From assembly GCF_009379765.1 (NCBI RefSeq), contig NZ_WHTD01000050.1, positions 1 through 47,445 on the forward strand: a stretch of 47,445 nucleotides of DNA. The letters run 5' to 3'. The position numbers and the translations under genes were made by a program. This DNA comes from Actinophytocola sp. (GTDB lineage: Bacteria; Actinomycetota; Actinomycetes; Mycobacteriales; Pseudonocardiaceae). This document shows, in pieces, positions 40,403 through 47,445 of this stretch (the first letter of the stretch is position 1; each line of letters starts with the position of its first letter). The notes under the pieces are model-generated. The model saw only the letters and a program-made list of their open reading frames with translations. It made no database searches and was not told where the DNA came from.

Positions 40403-41789
40403 GGGCTGAATCGTCTCATGTAGGGCTTCAAGTCGGATGGCGTTGGTTCGATCTCGTCGGGTGCTCTCGTGCCGGTTTTGGCGGGGTCGATGTGGTCGGC
40501 GTAGGCCCTGCACCATTCCATCCAGCGAGCTTGCGCATCCGCTTGCTCGGTGTCGTGTTCGACCGAACGCGCTCCTTCGACGTCGGTGCAGTAGGCGCGG
40601 ATGGATGCCGCTTTCTGCCAGTTCTTGAGTTGCCTGTTGAGTGCGTCGATTCGGCGATCTTGCTGGAACCGGGCACGGGCGTTGGCCATCGCGGCTTCCC
40701 GGTCACGTTGACGTTGGAGCCGTGCTCGTTCCTCCTCGACGATCCGGTCGCGCTCGGCCTGCACACGTCGATTGATCTCCGCGACCAGCTCACTGAGCTT
40801 GTCCTCGACGCGCCAGCGTTTGCGGTCCGCCCACCAGGCCGGCCGGTCCCAGCGGGCGCCGCTGGTGCTGAGCTGGATCTTCAGTTTGCCCGAGTGAACC
40901 CACTTCGTTTCGGGTTGAATACGTTGCCAGGTATAGATCTTCTTGTTGGCCAGCTCTTCCGGCGTCGGCAAGAGGTCGCGTTGTTTCCGCTCCTCAGTCA
41001 TGGTGATGTGCAGCCGGAAGTTGCCGTCTCGGATCTCGACGCCTTCTGACGTGTCTTCTGCCCATCCGGTGTCGTATCCGCGGCGCTCAGCCTCGGTGAG
41101 CACGGTGTGCATGATCCTCAGCGCGCGTGGTGCCTGTTCAGGCGACACGTCCAGGGTCGCGGCGGAGTTCTTCAGATGTGACAGCAGCGGGTGTAGCTGG
41201 TCAACGTAGTCTGGCACGTCGACTCGTTGTGCGGGATCCAGTGGCGGCTTCGCGTTGAAATGACCGCCGTCGAGCAGGGCGATGCGGAGGTCTCCGTCCC
41301 ACATGCGGGTCTTCTCGATGCGCTTGCCGTCCGGCACCATTCTGTGACGCTTGGCGAAGTCCACGATCTTGCGCCACTCGGTGACCTCGTCATCGTCGGG
41401 GTTCGAGATCATCACGCGCTCGTCGTCGACCAGCCGTGCGACGAGGTCCGTGGCGGCCTGACGGCGCTCGGCCGCGATCCTCGCCGTGGTGTGCGGCGGC
41501 TTACGTTTCGGCGTCGTCCGGGCAGGCTTCGCGCTTGAAGGTGGCGTTGGGCTCGCCGTGGCGCAAGACGGCTCGCACTCCCGAGCGGGGTGCCGTGGTC
41601 GAGGTAGAAGCGGCCCGCGTCGGTGATCTCAGCGTGCCAGCCGCCCCGTGTGCTGACCTCCGCCAAGCCACGACCATGCAACGCCCTCGCAGAAGTCTTT
41701 GCTGTCGGGTCGCCCCCGATGTCCTCGCCCGACGAGATCCGGCGCAGCACGTCCAATTGGCGAGCGTTCAGCGGGTCTGTCTTACGCAC
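40390..41789 (-). pseudogene. Large hypothetical protein split by a frameshift
   Basis: From GTG 41789 the frame reads VRKTDPLNARQLDVLRRIS and ITDAGRFYLDHGTP, a winged-helix-like head, then turns into Arg/Pro-rich noise. A different frame is open from about 41590 down through AERRQAATDLVARLVDDER into MISNPDDDEVTEWRKIVDFAKRHRMVPDG and the 341-residue tail (helical, Arg/Glu-rich, ending about 40390). One missing base in the C run near 41594 would join them. The tail alone can start at GTG 41415. Function unknown. Confidence 0.6.
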
Positions 41790-41846
41790 TGCACCAGCCC
41801 ACACCAGTCCACCGCCAGCTCGCAAACCGGGACGGGCACTCGCGGC

Positions 41847-42428
41847 TTAGCGGCCGAGCGCCCACCAGAGCGCCTCGTCTGCGCCGGAGTAGACAGTGCG
41901 ATCCTGGCCGCGATAGATCCGCCCGGTGACGTAGTGGTGCTCGGCGTCGACCTGCGCCGGCCTCGGTACCTGCTCTGACGGCCAGCTCCGCAGCGAGCCG
42001 GGACAGGTGGAGCCAAAACCGGCGACCCAGTTAAGAGCCAACCGCTGCCCGAGAATGTTCGGGTCGGGTGTTCGGTCGGCGGCCATGGTGACGCTGAGCG
42101 CCTTGCGCCTGATCTCGTCGGTCGATCGTGTGTTCGGCTTTGGGTCGGCGAGGCCGAGTGCGTGGATGATCTCGAACTGGTCGGCGCGGGTGCGCTCGGC
42201 GATCTCCAGCGCGATGGAGCCCGGCCATGGGTAGGTCACGGTCACCCCGGACAGCCAGATTTCCGGGGAGTCCGACGAACTGCCGTTGGCCCAGAGCTGA
42301 GCGAAGAACGAGCCGCTGCCCTCGTCGTAGCCCCACACGCTCTGCTCGTCCCAACCGGGGAGCGCGATCGCGTCACGGAACTCGTAGCCAGGTCGGCAGC
42401 GATGGTTGCGGGAGGCGAGATCAGTCAT
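41847..42428 (-). CDS. Hypothetical protein, 193 aa
   Basis: From ATG 42428 it reads MTDLASRNHRCRPGYEFRDAIALPGWDEQSVWGYDEGSGSFFAQLW (N-terminal pattern with many aromatic and acidic residues), a helical centre and a C-terminal HHYVTGRIYRGQDRTVYSGADEALWWALG. No known motif. First leftward gene inside attR. An inverted repeat at 42431-42445 lies just before the start. Confidence 0.6.
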   Translation of the reverse strand: MTDLASRNHRCRPGYEFRDAIALPGWDEQSVWGYDEGSGSFFAQLWANGSSSDSPEIWLSGVTVTYPWPGSIALEIAERTRADQFEIIHALGLADPKPNTRSTDEIRRKALSVTMAADRTPDPNILGQRLALNWVAGFGSTCPGSLRSWPSEQVPRPAQVDAEHHYVTGRIYRGQDRTVYSGADEALWWALGR

Positions 42429-42430
42429 AA

Positions 42431-42445
42431 CCGACAGTGTGTCGG
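42431..42445. promoter_or_regulatory. Inverted repeat CCGACA-GTG-TGTCGG
   Basis: Perfect six-base arms, three-base centre, three bases upstream of the ATG at 42428. Operator-like position. Confidence 0.35.
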
Positions 42446-42481
42446 ATGTCGCTCTCCGCGTCCTGATTCGACACGATGAAG

Positions 42482-42511
42482 GTGTGCCCATTGTGTGCCC
42501 GAAGTGTGCCC
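42482..42511 (+). repeat. Right arm-type sites: GTGTGCCC x3, 11 bp apart
   Basis: Units at 42482, 42493 and 42504, exactly one helical turn apart; the last two with their flanks are identical to the left block at 26103-26123. About 120 bp inside attR. Confidence 0.55.
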
Positions 42512-42554
42512 GGATGAGGTGGAACGACTTGTGACCATTCGGCACCAAAGACAG

Positions 42555-42598
42555 CAGTACCGCGCCTGACCTGCATAGATCGGCCAGGCGCGGTACTG
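42555..42598. terminator. Perfect 14-bp inverted repeat
   Basis: CAGTACCGCGCCTG and its exact complement around a 16-base loop, between the last element gene and attR. No U tract; could be a transcription insulator or a protein site. Followed by a smaller inverted repeat GTGATCA/TGATCAC at 42602-42622. Confidence 0.4.
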
Positions 42599-42628
42599 GG
42601 TGTGATCACGGATCATGATCACTTGGGA

Positions 42629-42673
42629 ACTACGGATCAGAAGGTTGGGGGTTCGAATCCCTTCGGGCGCGCA
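42629..42673 (+). repeat. attR, 45-bp direct repeat of tRNA-Arg 3' part
   Basis: Exact copy of 25980-26024, marking the right end of the integrated element. Without the tRNA 5' half it is not a functional tRNA. Confidence 0.92.
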
Positions 42674-42734
42674 CACAGATCAGCAGGTCAGAGACTTGTT
42701 GATCGTGCACAAGGGATGGGATCTCATGATCTGT

Positions 42735-42784
42735 CCCTTTTAACTATCCCTGTAAGTACAGGGATGCGCCCGCTGGTTAAAGGG
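42735..42784. repeat. Nested palindrome outside attR
   Basis: Inner arms ATCCCTGTA/TACAGGGAT (42746-42765, two-base centre) within outer arms CCCTTTTAAC/GTTAAAGGG (42735-42784). AT-rich for this genome. Operator or end-structure of another element. Confidence 0.45.
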
Positions 42785-42988
42785 ATGACCGCGTGTCATT
42801 CCTGCAGCTAGAACCTTCTGATCCCGTAGTTGTGGCCGCGTGGACCACTTGTCGGCGGTGTGTCGTTGGCAGGCGAGTCGGCGCACGTCTCGGCGGACGA
42901 ACACGATGGTCGCGTCATGATCGGCTAACCGCAGGTTGTTTCCGGGGCCGGTGGTGGCCATCACAGCTACGCCCAGTGCGCGCGGCAT
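42740..42988 (-). CDS. Weak hypothetical ORF, 82 aa
   Basis: Reads MPRALGVAVMATTGPGNNLRL and FVRRDVRRLACQRHTADKW. The frame is open upstream into the primase-helicase stop (…LIACLTRQDAAQLRNAVRNFN), so this may be a decayed piece of a longer protein. The second half crosses the nested palindrome, which argues against it. Low confidence; otherwise 42674-43082 holds nothing clear. Confidence 0.25.
   Translation of the reverse strand: MPRALGVAVMATTGPGNNLRLADHDATIVFVRRDVRRLACQRHTADKWSTRPQLRDQKVLAAGMTRGHPFNQRAHPCTYRDS
42812..42831 (-). repeat. Inverted partial att copy
   Basis: On the minus strand AACTACGG-G-ATCAGAAGGTT matches 19 bases of the att core with one extra G. It lies 140 bp outside attR and is a possible scar of a further integration or rearrangement. 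Confidence 0.4.
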
Positions 42989-43082
42989 AGCACCATGCGC
43001 GGGTGGCCGAGAAGTGGAGTTGAAGTTCCGTACGGCGTTGCGGAGCTGGGCTGCGTCCTGCCGGGTCAGGCAAGCGATGAGG

Positions 43083-45479
43083 TCAACGGCGTGAGGCTGA
43101 GCGGCGGGGGTCGGGGAAGCCGAGGCTGACGTAGCCGGGTGCGCGTTTGGTCAGGGATGAGGCTAGGACGCCGGTGCCTATGTCGTGGTAGTCGTGCACC
43201 TCGGCGGTGGTCTTGCCCGGGTATGCGCGCAGGATCCGTCCGGCGTACTGGACCAGGCGCCCTTTGAAGGCGATCGGTGCGGCGAGGAAGAGTGTGTCCA
43301 GGACGGGGCAGTCGAATCCCTCGCCGACGAACGGGCCTGTGGCGACCACCAGCAGCGGTGATCCGTCCGCTTTCAGTCGGGCGAGGGCGTGGTGGCGGGC
43401 CTTGGTGGTCATGCCGCCGCGCAGCACGACCGGGTCGAGACCGCGCCTTCGGAACTCGTCGGTGAACCGCTCGATGTGGGTGGTCCACTGGGTGAGCACC
43501 AGGCAGTGCCGGCCTCGTTTCAGTGCCGCGGTCACGTCGTCGACCACCTGGATGGTGCGGGCGTCGTCGGCGACGAGGTCGCGGTAGATGGCCGCCATTC
43601 CGCCGGGCATGGTGGGGTCGGCGTCGCCGAGGTAGCGGTACGTGGTGTCGTGCACGTGCAGTACGGGTGCCGGTCGCTGCTCGGTTTGCTCGAGCTCGAG
43701 TTGGGGTGTGTCACGGGCCGGAGCGGGCTGCGTGGTGTGGGTGATGGTGTGGCGGACCGGGCCGAGTTGCAGTGCGATCAGGTCGTCGAGCTTGTCGCGG
43801 CGGTACGGGGTGGCGGTGAGCCCGAGCCAGCGTCGGGCCGGGATTTGCTTGACGGCGTGCTCGAACGCCGCCGCGGGGATGTGGTGGCACTCGTCCACGA
43901 CAACGAGGCCGTACCCGCCGACGAGCTCAGTTAGGTTGTCCTTGCGTGCCAAGGTTTGCAGCATTGCGACGTCGACCACGCCATGGGTCTTGCGGCGGCC
44001 GCCGCCGAGTTGGCCGGCCTTGACTTCCAGCAAGTCGGCGATGCGGGTACGCCACTGGTCGGCCAGGGTCTTGCGGTCGACGAGCACGAGCGTCGACGTC
44101 GCATGGGCGGCGATCAGGGCGCAGGCGATGACGGTCTTGCCCGCGCCCGGTGGCGCGACCAGCACGCCCAGGTCGTGTTCACGCAGATCGGTCACGGCGT
44201 CCTGTTGTGGGCGGGTCAGTGTGGCCGTGAAGGTGAACTCTCGTGGCTCGCCGGCCGCTCGCTCGTCGGTCACTTCGAGGCGGCTGCCGGACTGGTCGAC
44301 CAACGCGGCCACATTGTCGGCCAAGCCGCGGGGCAGGATGAGTCCGCCGTCGATGGTCTCGTCATAGTTGCGCAGGAACCGCGGTGTGTCCCAGGTGGAC
44401 ATTCGCAGTCGCTGGCGTTCGTAGAACAGCGGGTTCGACATCGACGCGGCGTGTTTGAGTGTCGCGTGCAGCGGCGGGGTTAGCTCGCCCGCCTCCACCC
44501 GGATCCCCGCGCCGAGCCGTGCGTGCACGATCGGTGGTGGTGCTACACGGATTCGGGTCGACACCGGTGCGCCGATCCGATCAATGCTCGCGCCGACCGT
44601 GATCTGCCCTGCTCGGCGCGCGACCCGGTTGATCTCGGCCGGGCTCATCCGGCCAAGTGTGGAGAGGAACACCCATTGGTCCTCGTGCGGTTCCATCGTG
44701 GCCAGGTCGAGGAACATGGTCGCCCCATCCTGGCGGGCCTTGCCGTGCAGGGGCGCGGCGATCAGGTTTCCCACGCCGCCTGCGGGTAGCACGTCCTGCG
44801 ACGGGAACAACCGGTCGTAGCTGGCCAGGTCCATGTGACCGCGTACTGCCATCGCCTCCCGCAACAGCGCGGAACCCAGCCGGCGGGCGGACTCGGCGGG
44901 CACGGGCGCGGTGAAGAACACCCACGTGTGCGCGCCGACTCCGGACCGGGATACCTCCAGCGCCGCGGGCACCGACCAGGTTCGGGCGGCCTTCAGGTAC
45001 GCCAAGGCGTCGAGCATCGCCGTCTGCCCGTCGAAGTCGGCCGCCAGCCACCAGCAGAGGTCTCCGTCCAGCAGCGGATACAGCCCGACGTGCGTCTCCC
45101 CGGTCAGGTGTGCACGCAGAACCTCCTTCGTGAGCGGCAGGTAGTCCCGGTCGTCGTGCCGTACGCCCTTGCGCCACCCACCACGCACCGCCGGTAGCCA
45201 ACCGGCCTTGCCTGCGCGCGTGTTCTCCCACCGGGTGGCATAGATATCAGTCCGGGCAGCGAACAGGGCAGCGAAGAACTCGAGCTTCACGTCGGGCGCT
45301 GACTGCCGGCCGACCGGGCCCGGATGCGCTTCGAAGAAGCCGGTCTGCGCCGGGCCTGGCGGCGCCGCCTGTTTCGGGGTCAGCTCCAGCAGGCGCAGCA
45401 ACCGTGCGTTCTCCGCCCGCAGTTGCGCAGTCAGGGCGCGCAGGCTCGCCAACTCCTCCGCCAGCCGGAGATCGTCCAC
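43083..45479 (-). CDS. Archaeo-eukaryotic primase-SF2 helicase fusion (TOTE-conflict type)
   Basis: 798 residues. A short coiled coil ([22 protein letters not shown]) precedes a primase domain with the metal motif DFD (148-150, in LAADFDG) and [11 protein letters not shown] with His184. The C-terminal half is an SF2 helicase: Walker [13 protein letters not shown] box (VVVDECHH), LTATP (motif III), and VGEGFD with YAGRILR near the end (motifs V and VI). This layout is described for TOTE conflict systems, proposed to fight mobile elements. GTG 45479 is chosen because TACGGT stands seven bases before it; the frame is open to 45527. No nuclease partner is visible next to it. Confidence 0.8.
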   Translation of the reverse strand: MDDLRLAEELASLRALTAQLRAENARLLRLLELTPKQAAPPGPAQTGFFEAHPGPVGRQSAPDVKLEFFAALFAARTDIYATRWENTRAGKAGWLPAVRGGWRKGVRHDDRDYLPLTKEVLRAHLTGETHVGLYPLLDGDLCWWLAADFDGQTAMLDALAYLKAARTWSVPAALEVSRSGVGAHTWVFFTAPVPAESARRLGSALLREAMAVRGHMDLASYDRLFPSQDVLPAGGVGNLIAAPLHGKARQDGATMFLDLATMEPHEDQWVFLSTLGRMSPAEINRVARRAGQITVGASIDRIGAPVSTRIRVAPPPIVHARLGAGIRVEAGELTPPLHATLKHAASMSNPLFYERQRLRMSTWDTPRFLRNYDETIDGGLILPRGLADNVAALVDQSGSRLEVTDERAAGEPREFTFTATLTRPQQDAVTDLREHDLGVLVAPPGAGKTVIACALIAAHATSTLVLVDRKTLADQWRTRIADLLEVKAGQLGGGRRKTHGVVDVAMLQTLARKDNLTELVGGYGLVVVDECHHIPAAAFEHAVKQIPARRWLGLTATPYRRDKLDDLIALQLGPVRHTITHTTQPAPARDTPQLELEQTEQRPAPVLHVHDTTYRYLGDADPTMPGGMAAIYRDLVADDARTIQVVDDVTAALKRGRHCLVLTQWTTHIERFTDEFRRRGLDPVVLRGGMTTKARHHALARLKADGSPLLVVATGPFVGEGFDCPVLDTLFLAAPIAFKGRLVQYAGRILRAYPGKTTAEVHDYHDIGTGVLASSLTKRAPGYVSLGFPDPRRSASRR

Positions 45480-45524
45480 GCGACCCACCGTAGAGCCGTC
45501 GCGCCGTGTTCGGCGGGCAGGTGG

Positions 45525-45850
45525 CAACGGTTACCGCGGGAAGGCGATGCCGAGGCGGCGTGGCATGCGGCGGTTGACGGTGGTTGCCAAGACGAGTTTG
45601 TGGCTGCGGCTGGCCCGGCACCGCGCCGCCGACCACCCGGCTGACACGATTCCGGTCCTGCCCTCTGCCGCCGACCAGTCGATCGGCCACAAGGACCGGG
45701 ACTCTTACCGGGTTGCCGCGGGCCTGTTGAGCGAGGCCAGAGCGTTGTTCACCCGCGGTGACCGTGCGGAGGACTTCCAGTCGCACCTGGCCGCGTTGAG
45801 TGCCGGCCCAAGCGGGCGTTACGGGAGGAACTCGACCACGCCAACCTGCC
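45525..45850 (+). pseudogene. Remnant of a SWIM zinc-finger family protein (C-terminal end)
   Basis: Pieces in three frames follow one family: DAEAAWHAAVDGGCQDE, then after an extra T near 45598 LWLRLARHRAADHPADTIPVL and DSYRVAAGLLSEARALF, then after another shift near 45810 PKRALREELDHANLP. These make up the C-terminal repeats of SWIM-family proteins. The SWIM domain itself and any start are absent. Family named from recall of this C-terminal pattern. Confidence 0.55.
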
Positions 45851-45885
45851 TGACACCTCACTCGCCTTCGGTCGGCCGACGAGTG

Positions 45886-46419
45886 TCAGCACAGGATGCC
45901 GTCCCACTCGGGCAGGAGATCGGGTAGTTCCGCGCGGGGCAGGTCGATGCCGAGTTTCGCGCACTGGTCCACCACGTTCGCGGCGCGTTCGGCAGCGTAG
46001 TCCGGGGAGTATTCCAGCAGCGTTTCGCTGCTCCCGTCGCGACACTCGTACAAGCCCAGCAGGATGCGTACCGCGAGTTCGGTAGCCGCGGTTGTCATGC
46101 CGAGCGCCGCTCGACGTTCGAGATCGCGCAGAAAGGGCTCCAGCGCTTCGTCCATGATCTCGGCCGCGGCCTCGACCGGATGGACATACCCACGACCCGG
46201 CCGGTACCCGGCGCGGCCGTTGAGCTCCTCGATATCCAGACCACGCAACCTGCCGGCGACGGCGACGGTGACCGCGGAACGGTCTTCGGTCGACATAAGC
46301 CGGACGGCATAGGTTTCGGCGAGCTCTCGAAGGTCCGGTCGAGCGATGAGCAGCCCATTGAGCACGGTGGCCTTCTCGTCTGCGGACAGGGCCGCCAGAG
46401 CGGATGTCGAACGGTTCAC
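45886..46419 (-). CDS. Hypothetical protein, 177 aa
   Basis: Helical protein reading STSALAALSADEKATVLNGLL, YAVRLMSTEDRSAVTVAVAGRL and ending LPDLLPEWDGILC. GTG 46419 follows GGGG at good spacing; the frame is open to 46482 with a less coding-like start. No motif recognised. Next to the decayed SWIM gene, with which it may once have been paired. Confidence 0.5.
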   Translation of the reverse strand: MNRSTSALAALSADEKATVLNGLLIARPDLRELAETYAVRLMSTEDRSAVTVAVAGRLRGLDIEELNGRAGYRPGRGYVHPVEAAAEIMDEALEPFLRDLERRAALGMTTAATELAVRILLGLYECRDGSSETLLEYSPDYAAERAANVVDQCAKLGIDLPRAELPDLLPEWDGILC

Positions 46420-46682
46420 GTTTGCCCCATGTCGGTATGAACCCGGTCGTGCCGGTACGTCGCTGTCAGTGGAGAGGTCCAAGGCACGTAGGTGGCAGCC
46501 TGAGAGGTTACGCGCAGTAACATCTGCGGTTCCGTTTACACAGAGTGCCCCAGGTCAACCTCCGTCTCTGAGTGGACAATAGTGGTGGTGACTGGCTGCG
46601 GCGGCGTGTCATGGACGTTGCCGTGTGGCTGAAGCCGAGATGATGTGAGCCCACGGTGGTGGCGGAAGGTGGTGATCTCTGC
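46420..46682. other. Intergenic gap before the DUF433 gene
   Basis: No gene seen. It should carry the promoter of the rightward antitoxin-like gene; no convincing -35/-10 pair stands out. Confidence 0.3.
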
Positions 46683-47420
46683 ATGAGCGTTGTCGATGAG
46701 CGCACCGATGTCCTTGGTCGGTTCTCCACGGCGCTCTACACGGTGCCCGAGGCTGCCCGCTACCTGGACGTTCCTACGAGCACGTTGAACTCGTGGGCGC
46801 ACGGCTACCGGAACCATCCGCCCGGGCGCCGAGAGGCGGTCGGTGCGCCGATCCTCACCACGCTTCCTCGTCGTGCAATACGGCTGCCGATCATCCCTTT
46901 CATCGGCTTGGCTGAAGGGGCGGTGTTGACCGCGATCCGCCGCAGCGGTGTGCCGATGCAACGCATCCGCCCGGCCCTGGAGCAGCTCGACACCCAGATC
47001 GGGCTGTCCCATGCGTTGGCGAGTCGACGTCTGTACACCGACGGCGCCGAGGTCTTGTTCGACTATGCCGAGGCGACCGACGACCCTGGCTTGGTTCGTG
47101 CCGCGCGCGATTTGGTGGTGGTGCGCAACGGTCAGCGGGTGTTCAACGAGGTCGTGGCTGCCTACCTCCGGCGTTTGGAGTTCGACGACCACGGCTACGT
47201 GCGCCTGATCAGGCTTCCCGCCTACGAGGTCGCCGAGATCGTGGTCGATCCCACCCGCGGGTTCGGCCAACCGATCTTCGTTCGCGGTGGCGCCCGGCTC
47301 GAAGACGCACTGGGACTGTTCCGCGCTGGTGAGCCCCTAGACGTGGTAGCCGACGAGTACGGCATCCCAAGCGACCACCTGGAAGACGCGGTCCGCATCG
47401 CGACACGGTCAGCGGCCTGA
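46683..47420 (+). CDS. VapB45-like antitoxin (MerR-type HTH plus DUF433)
   Basis: 245 residues. The N-terminal HTH (ALYTVPEAARYLDVPTSTLNSW) resembles M. tuberculosis VapB45 (Rv2018). The C-terminal DUF433 domain reads GARLEDALGLFRAGEPLDVVADEYGIPSDHLEDAVRIA. These antitoxins are followed by a PIN-like VapC45 toxin, and a start codon two bases after this stop fits. ATG 46683 preferred; GTG 46656 possible. Confidence 0.75.
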   Translation: MSVVDERTDVLGRFSTALYTVPEAARYLDVPTSTLNSWAHGYRNHPPGRREAVGAPILTTLPRRAIRLPIIPFIGLAEGAVLTAIRRSGVPMQRIRPALEQLDTQIGLSHALASRRLYTDGAEVLFDYAEATDDPGLVRAARDLVVVRNGQRVFNEVVAAYLRRLEFDDHGYVRLIRLPAYEVAEIVVDPTRGFGQPIFVRGGARLEDALGLFRAGEPLDVVADEYGIPSDHLEDAVRIATRSAA

Positions 47421-47421
47421 G

Positions 47422-47445
47422 ATGACGATCGGGCACCCCGACGGC
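47422..47445 (+). CDS. Start of next gene (partial), possible PIN-like toxin partner
   Basis: ATG one base after the antitoxin stop, reading MTIGHPDG to the window edge. Only eight codons; the toxin identity is inferred from the usual DUF433-PIN pairing. Confidence 0.3.

Noticed and set aside
25980..42673. Conjugative, self-transmissible element
   Set aside because: No FtsK/Tra-type transfer gene, and only a tail of a replication gene, are present; the integrase is truncated.
1..47445. CRISPR array
   Set aside because: No regularly spaced repeats of suitable length and no cas genes were seen.

Overview
The window is high-GC actinobacterial DNA. It carries decaprenyl-phosphoryl-arabinose genes (dprE1/dprE2), a GlfT1-Wzm-Wzt galactan module syntenic with Mycobacterium tuberculosis Rv3781-Rv3791, WXG100/PPE/EspG-type ESX genes, TTGTCCACA DnaA-box-like sites and probable leaderless promoters. 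A mycolata-related or Pseudonocardiales actinomycete fits best; this placement is inference.

Layout. (1) 1-2392: dprE2 (cut by the window edge), dprE1 and a divergent GtrA protein. (2) 2376-6626: a damaged MarR-GNAT gene, two small unknowns and an ESX locus. The locus has a WXG100-like protein, a 496-residue WXG-headed protein ending in a papain/C39-like cysteine peptidase domain, a 130-residue protein downstream, and a divergent lipoprotein with a chagasin-type (I42) inhibitor domain. This looks like an effector with dedicated protection. (3) 6633-9298: glfT1-wzt-wzm. (4) 9410-17223: an apparently complete pseudaminic-acid pathway (PseB, PseC, PseG-PseH fusion, PseI, PseF) with a GT29/sialyltransferase-like protein, a coiled-coil protein and a small kinase. 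(5) 17531-25767: housekeeping and ESX genes (polyprenyl diphosphate synthase, VOC, TSUP, dienelactone-hydrolase-like, EspG, WXG/PPE/EspG trio, acetoacetyl-CoA synthetase). Three copies of a short intergenic element (12011, 17229, 21207) carry DnaA-box-like sites, a -10 box and two alternative hairpins.

(6) 25829-26022: tRNA-Ser(GCU) and tRNA-Arg(ACG). The 3' part of tRNA-Arg is repeated as a 45-bp direct repeat at 42629-42673, bounding a 16.7-kb integrated element (25980-42673). The element has a 5'-truncated tyrosine recombinase, the C-terminal remnant of an AAA/primase-type replication protein, helically phased GTGTGCCC repeats near both ends, and a ten-gene cargo (29267-39514). The cargo encodes an HTH/TPR regulator split by an amber codon, a MenC-like enolase, a TrpD-like phosphoribosyltransferase, a methyltransferase, two glycosyltransferases, a divergent TrpRS-like protein, a full TyrRS, a HAD phosphatase broken by a 1-nt deletion, and a zinc MDR dehydrogenase. 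It reads as a small-molecule (possibly aminoacyl-glycoside) cluster with TyrRS as supplier or self-resistance; no product can be named from sequence.

(7) 42674-47445: beyond attR lie a nested palindrome, a partial inverted att fragment, a primase-helicase of the TOTE-conflict type, a decayed SWIM-family remnant, a small unknown and a VapB45-like DUF433 antitoxin whose partner begins at the window edge. This is a further accessory zone.
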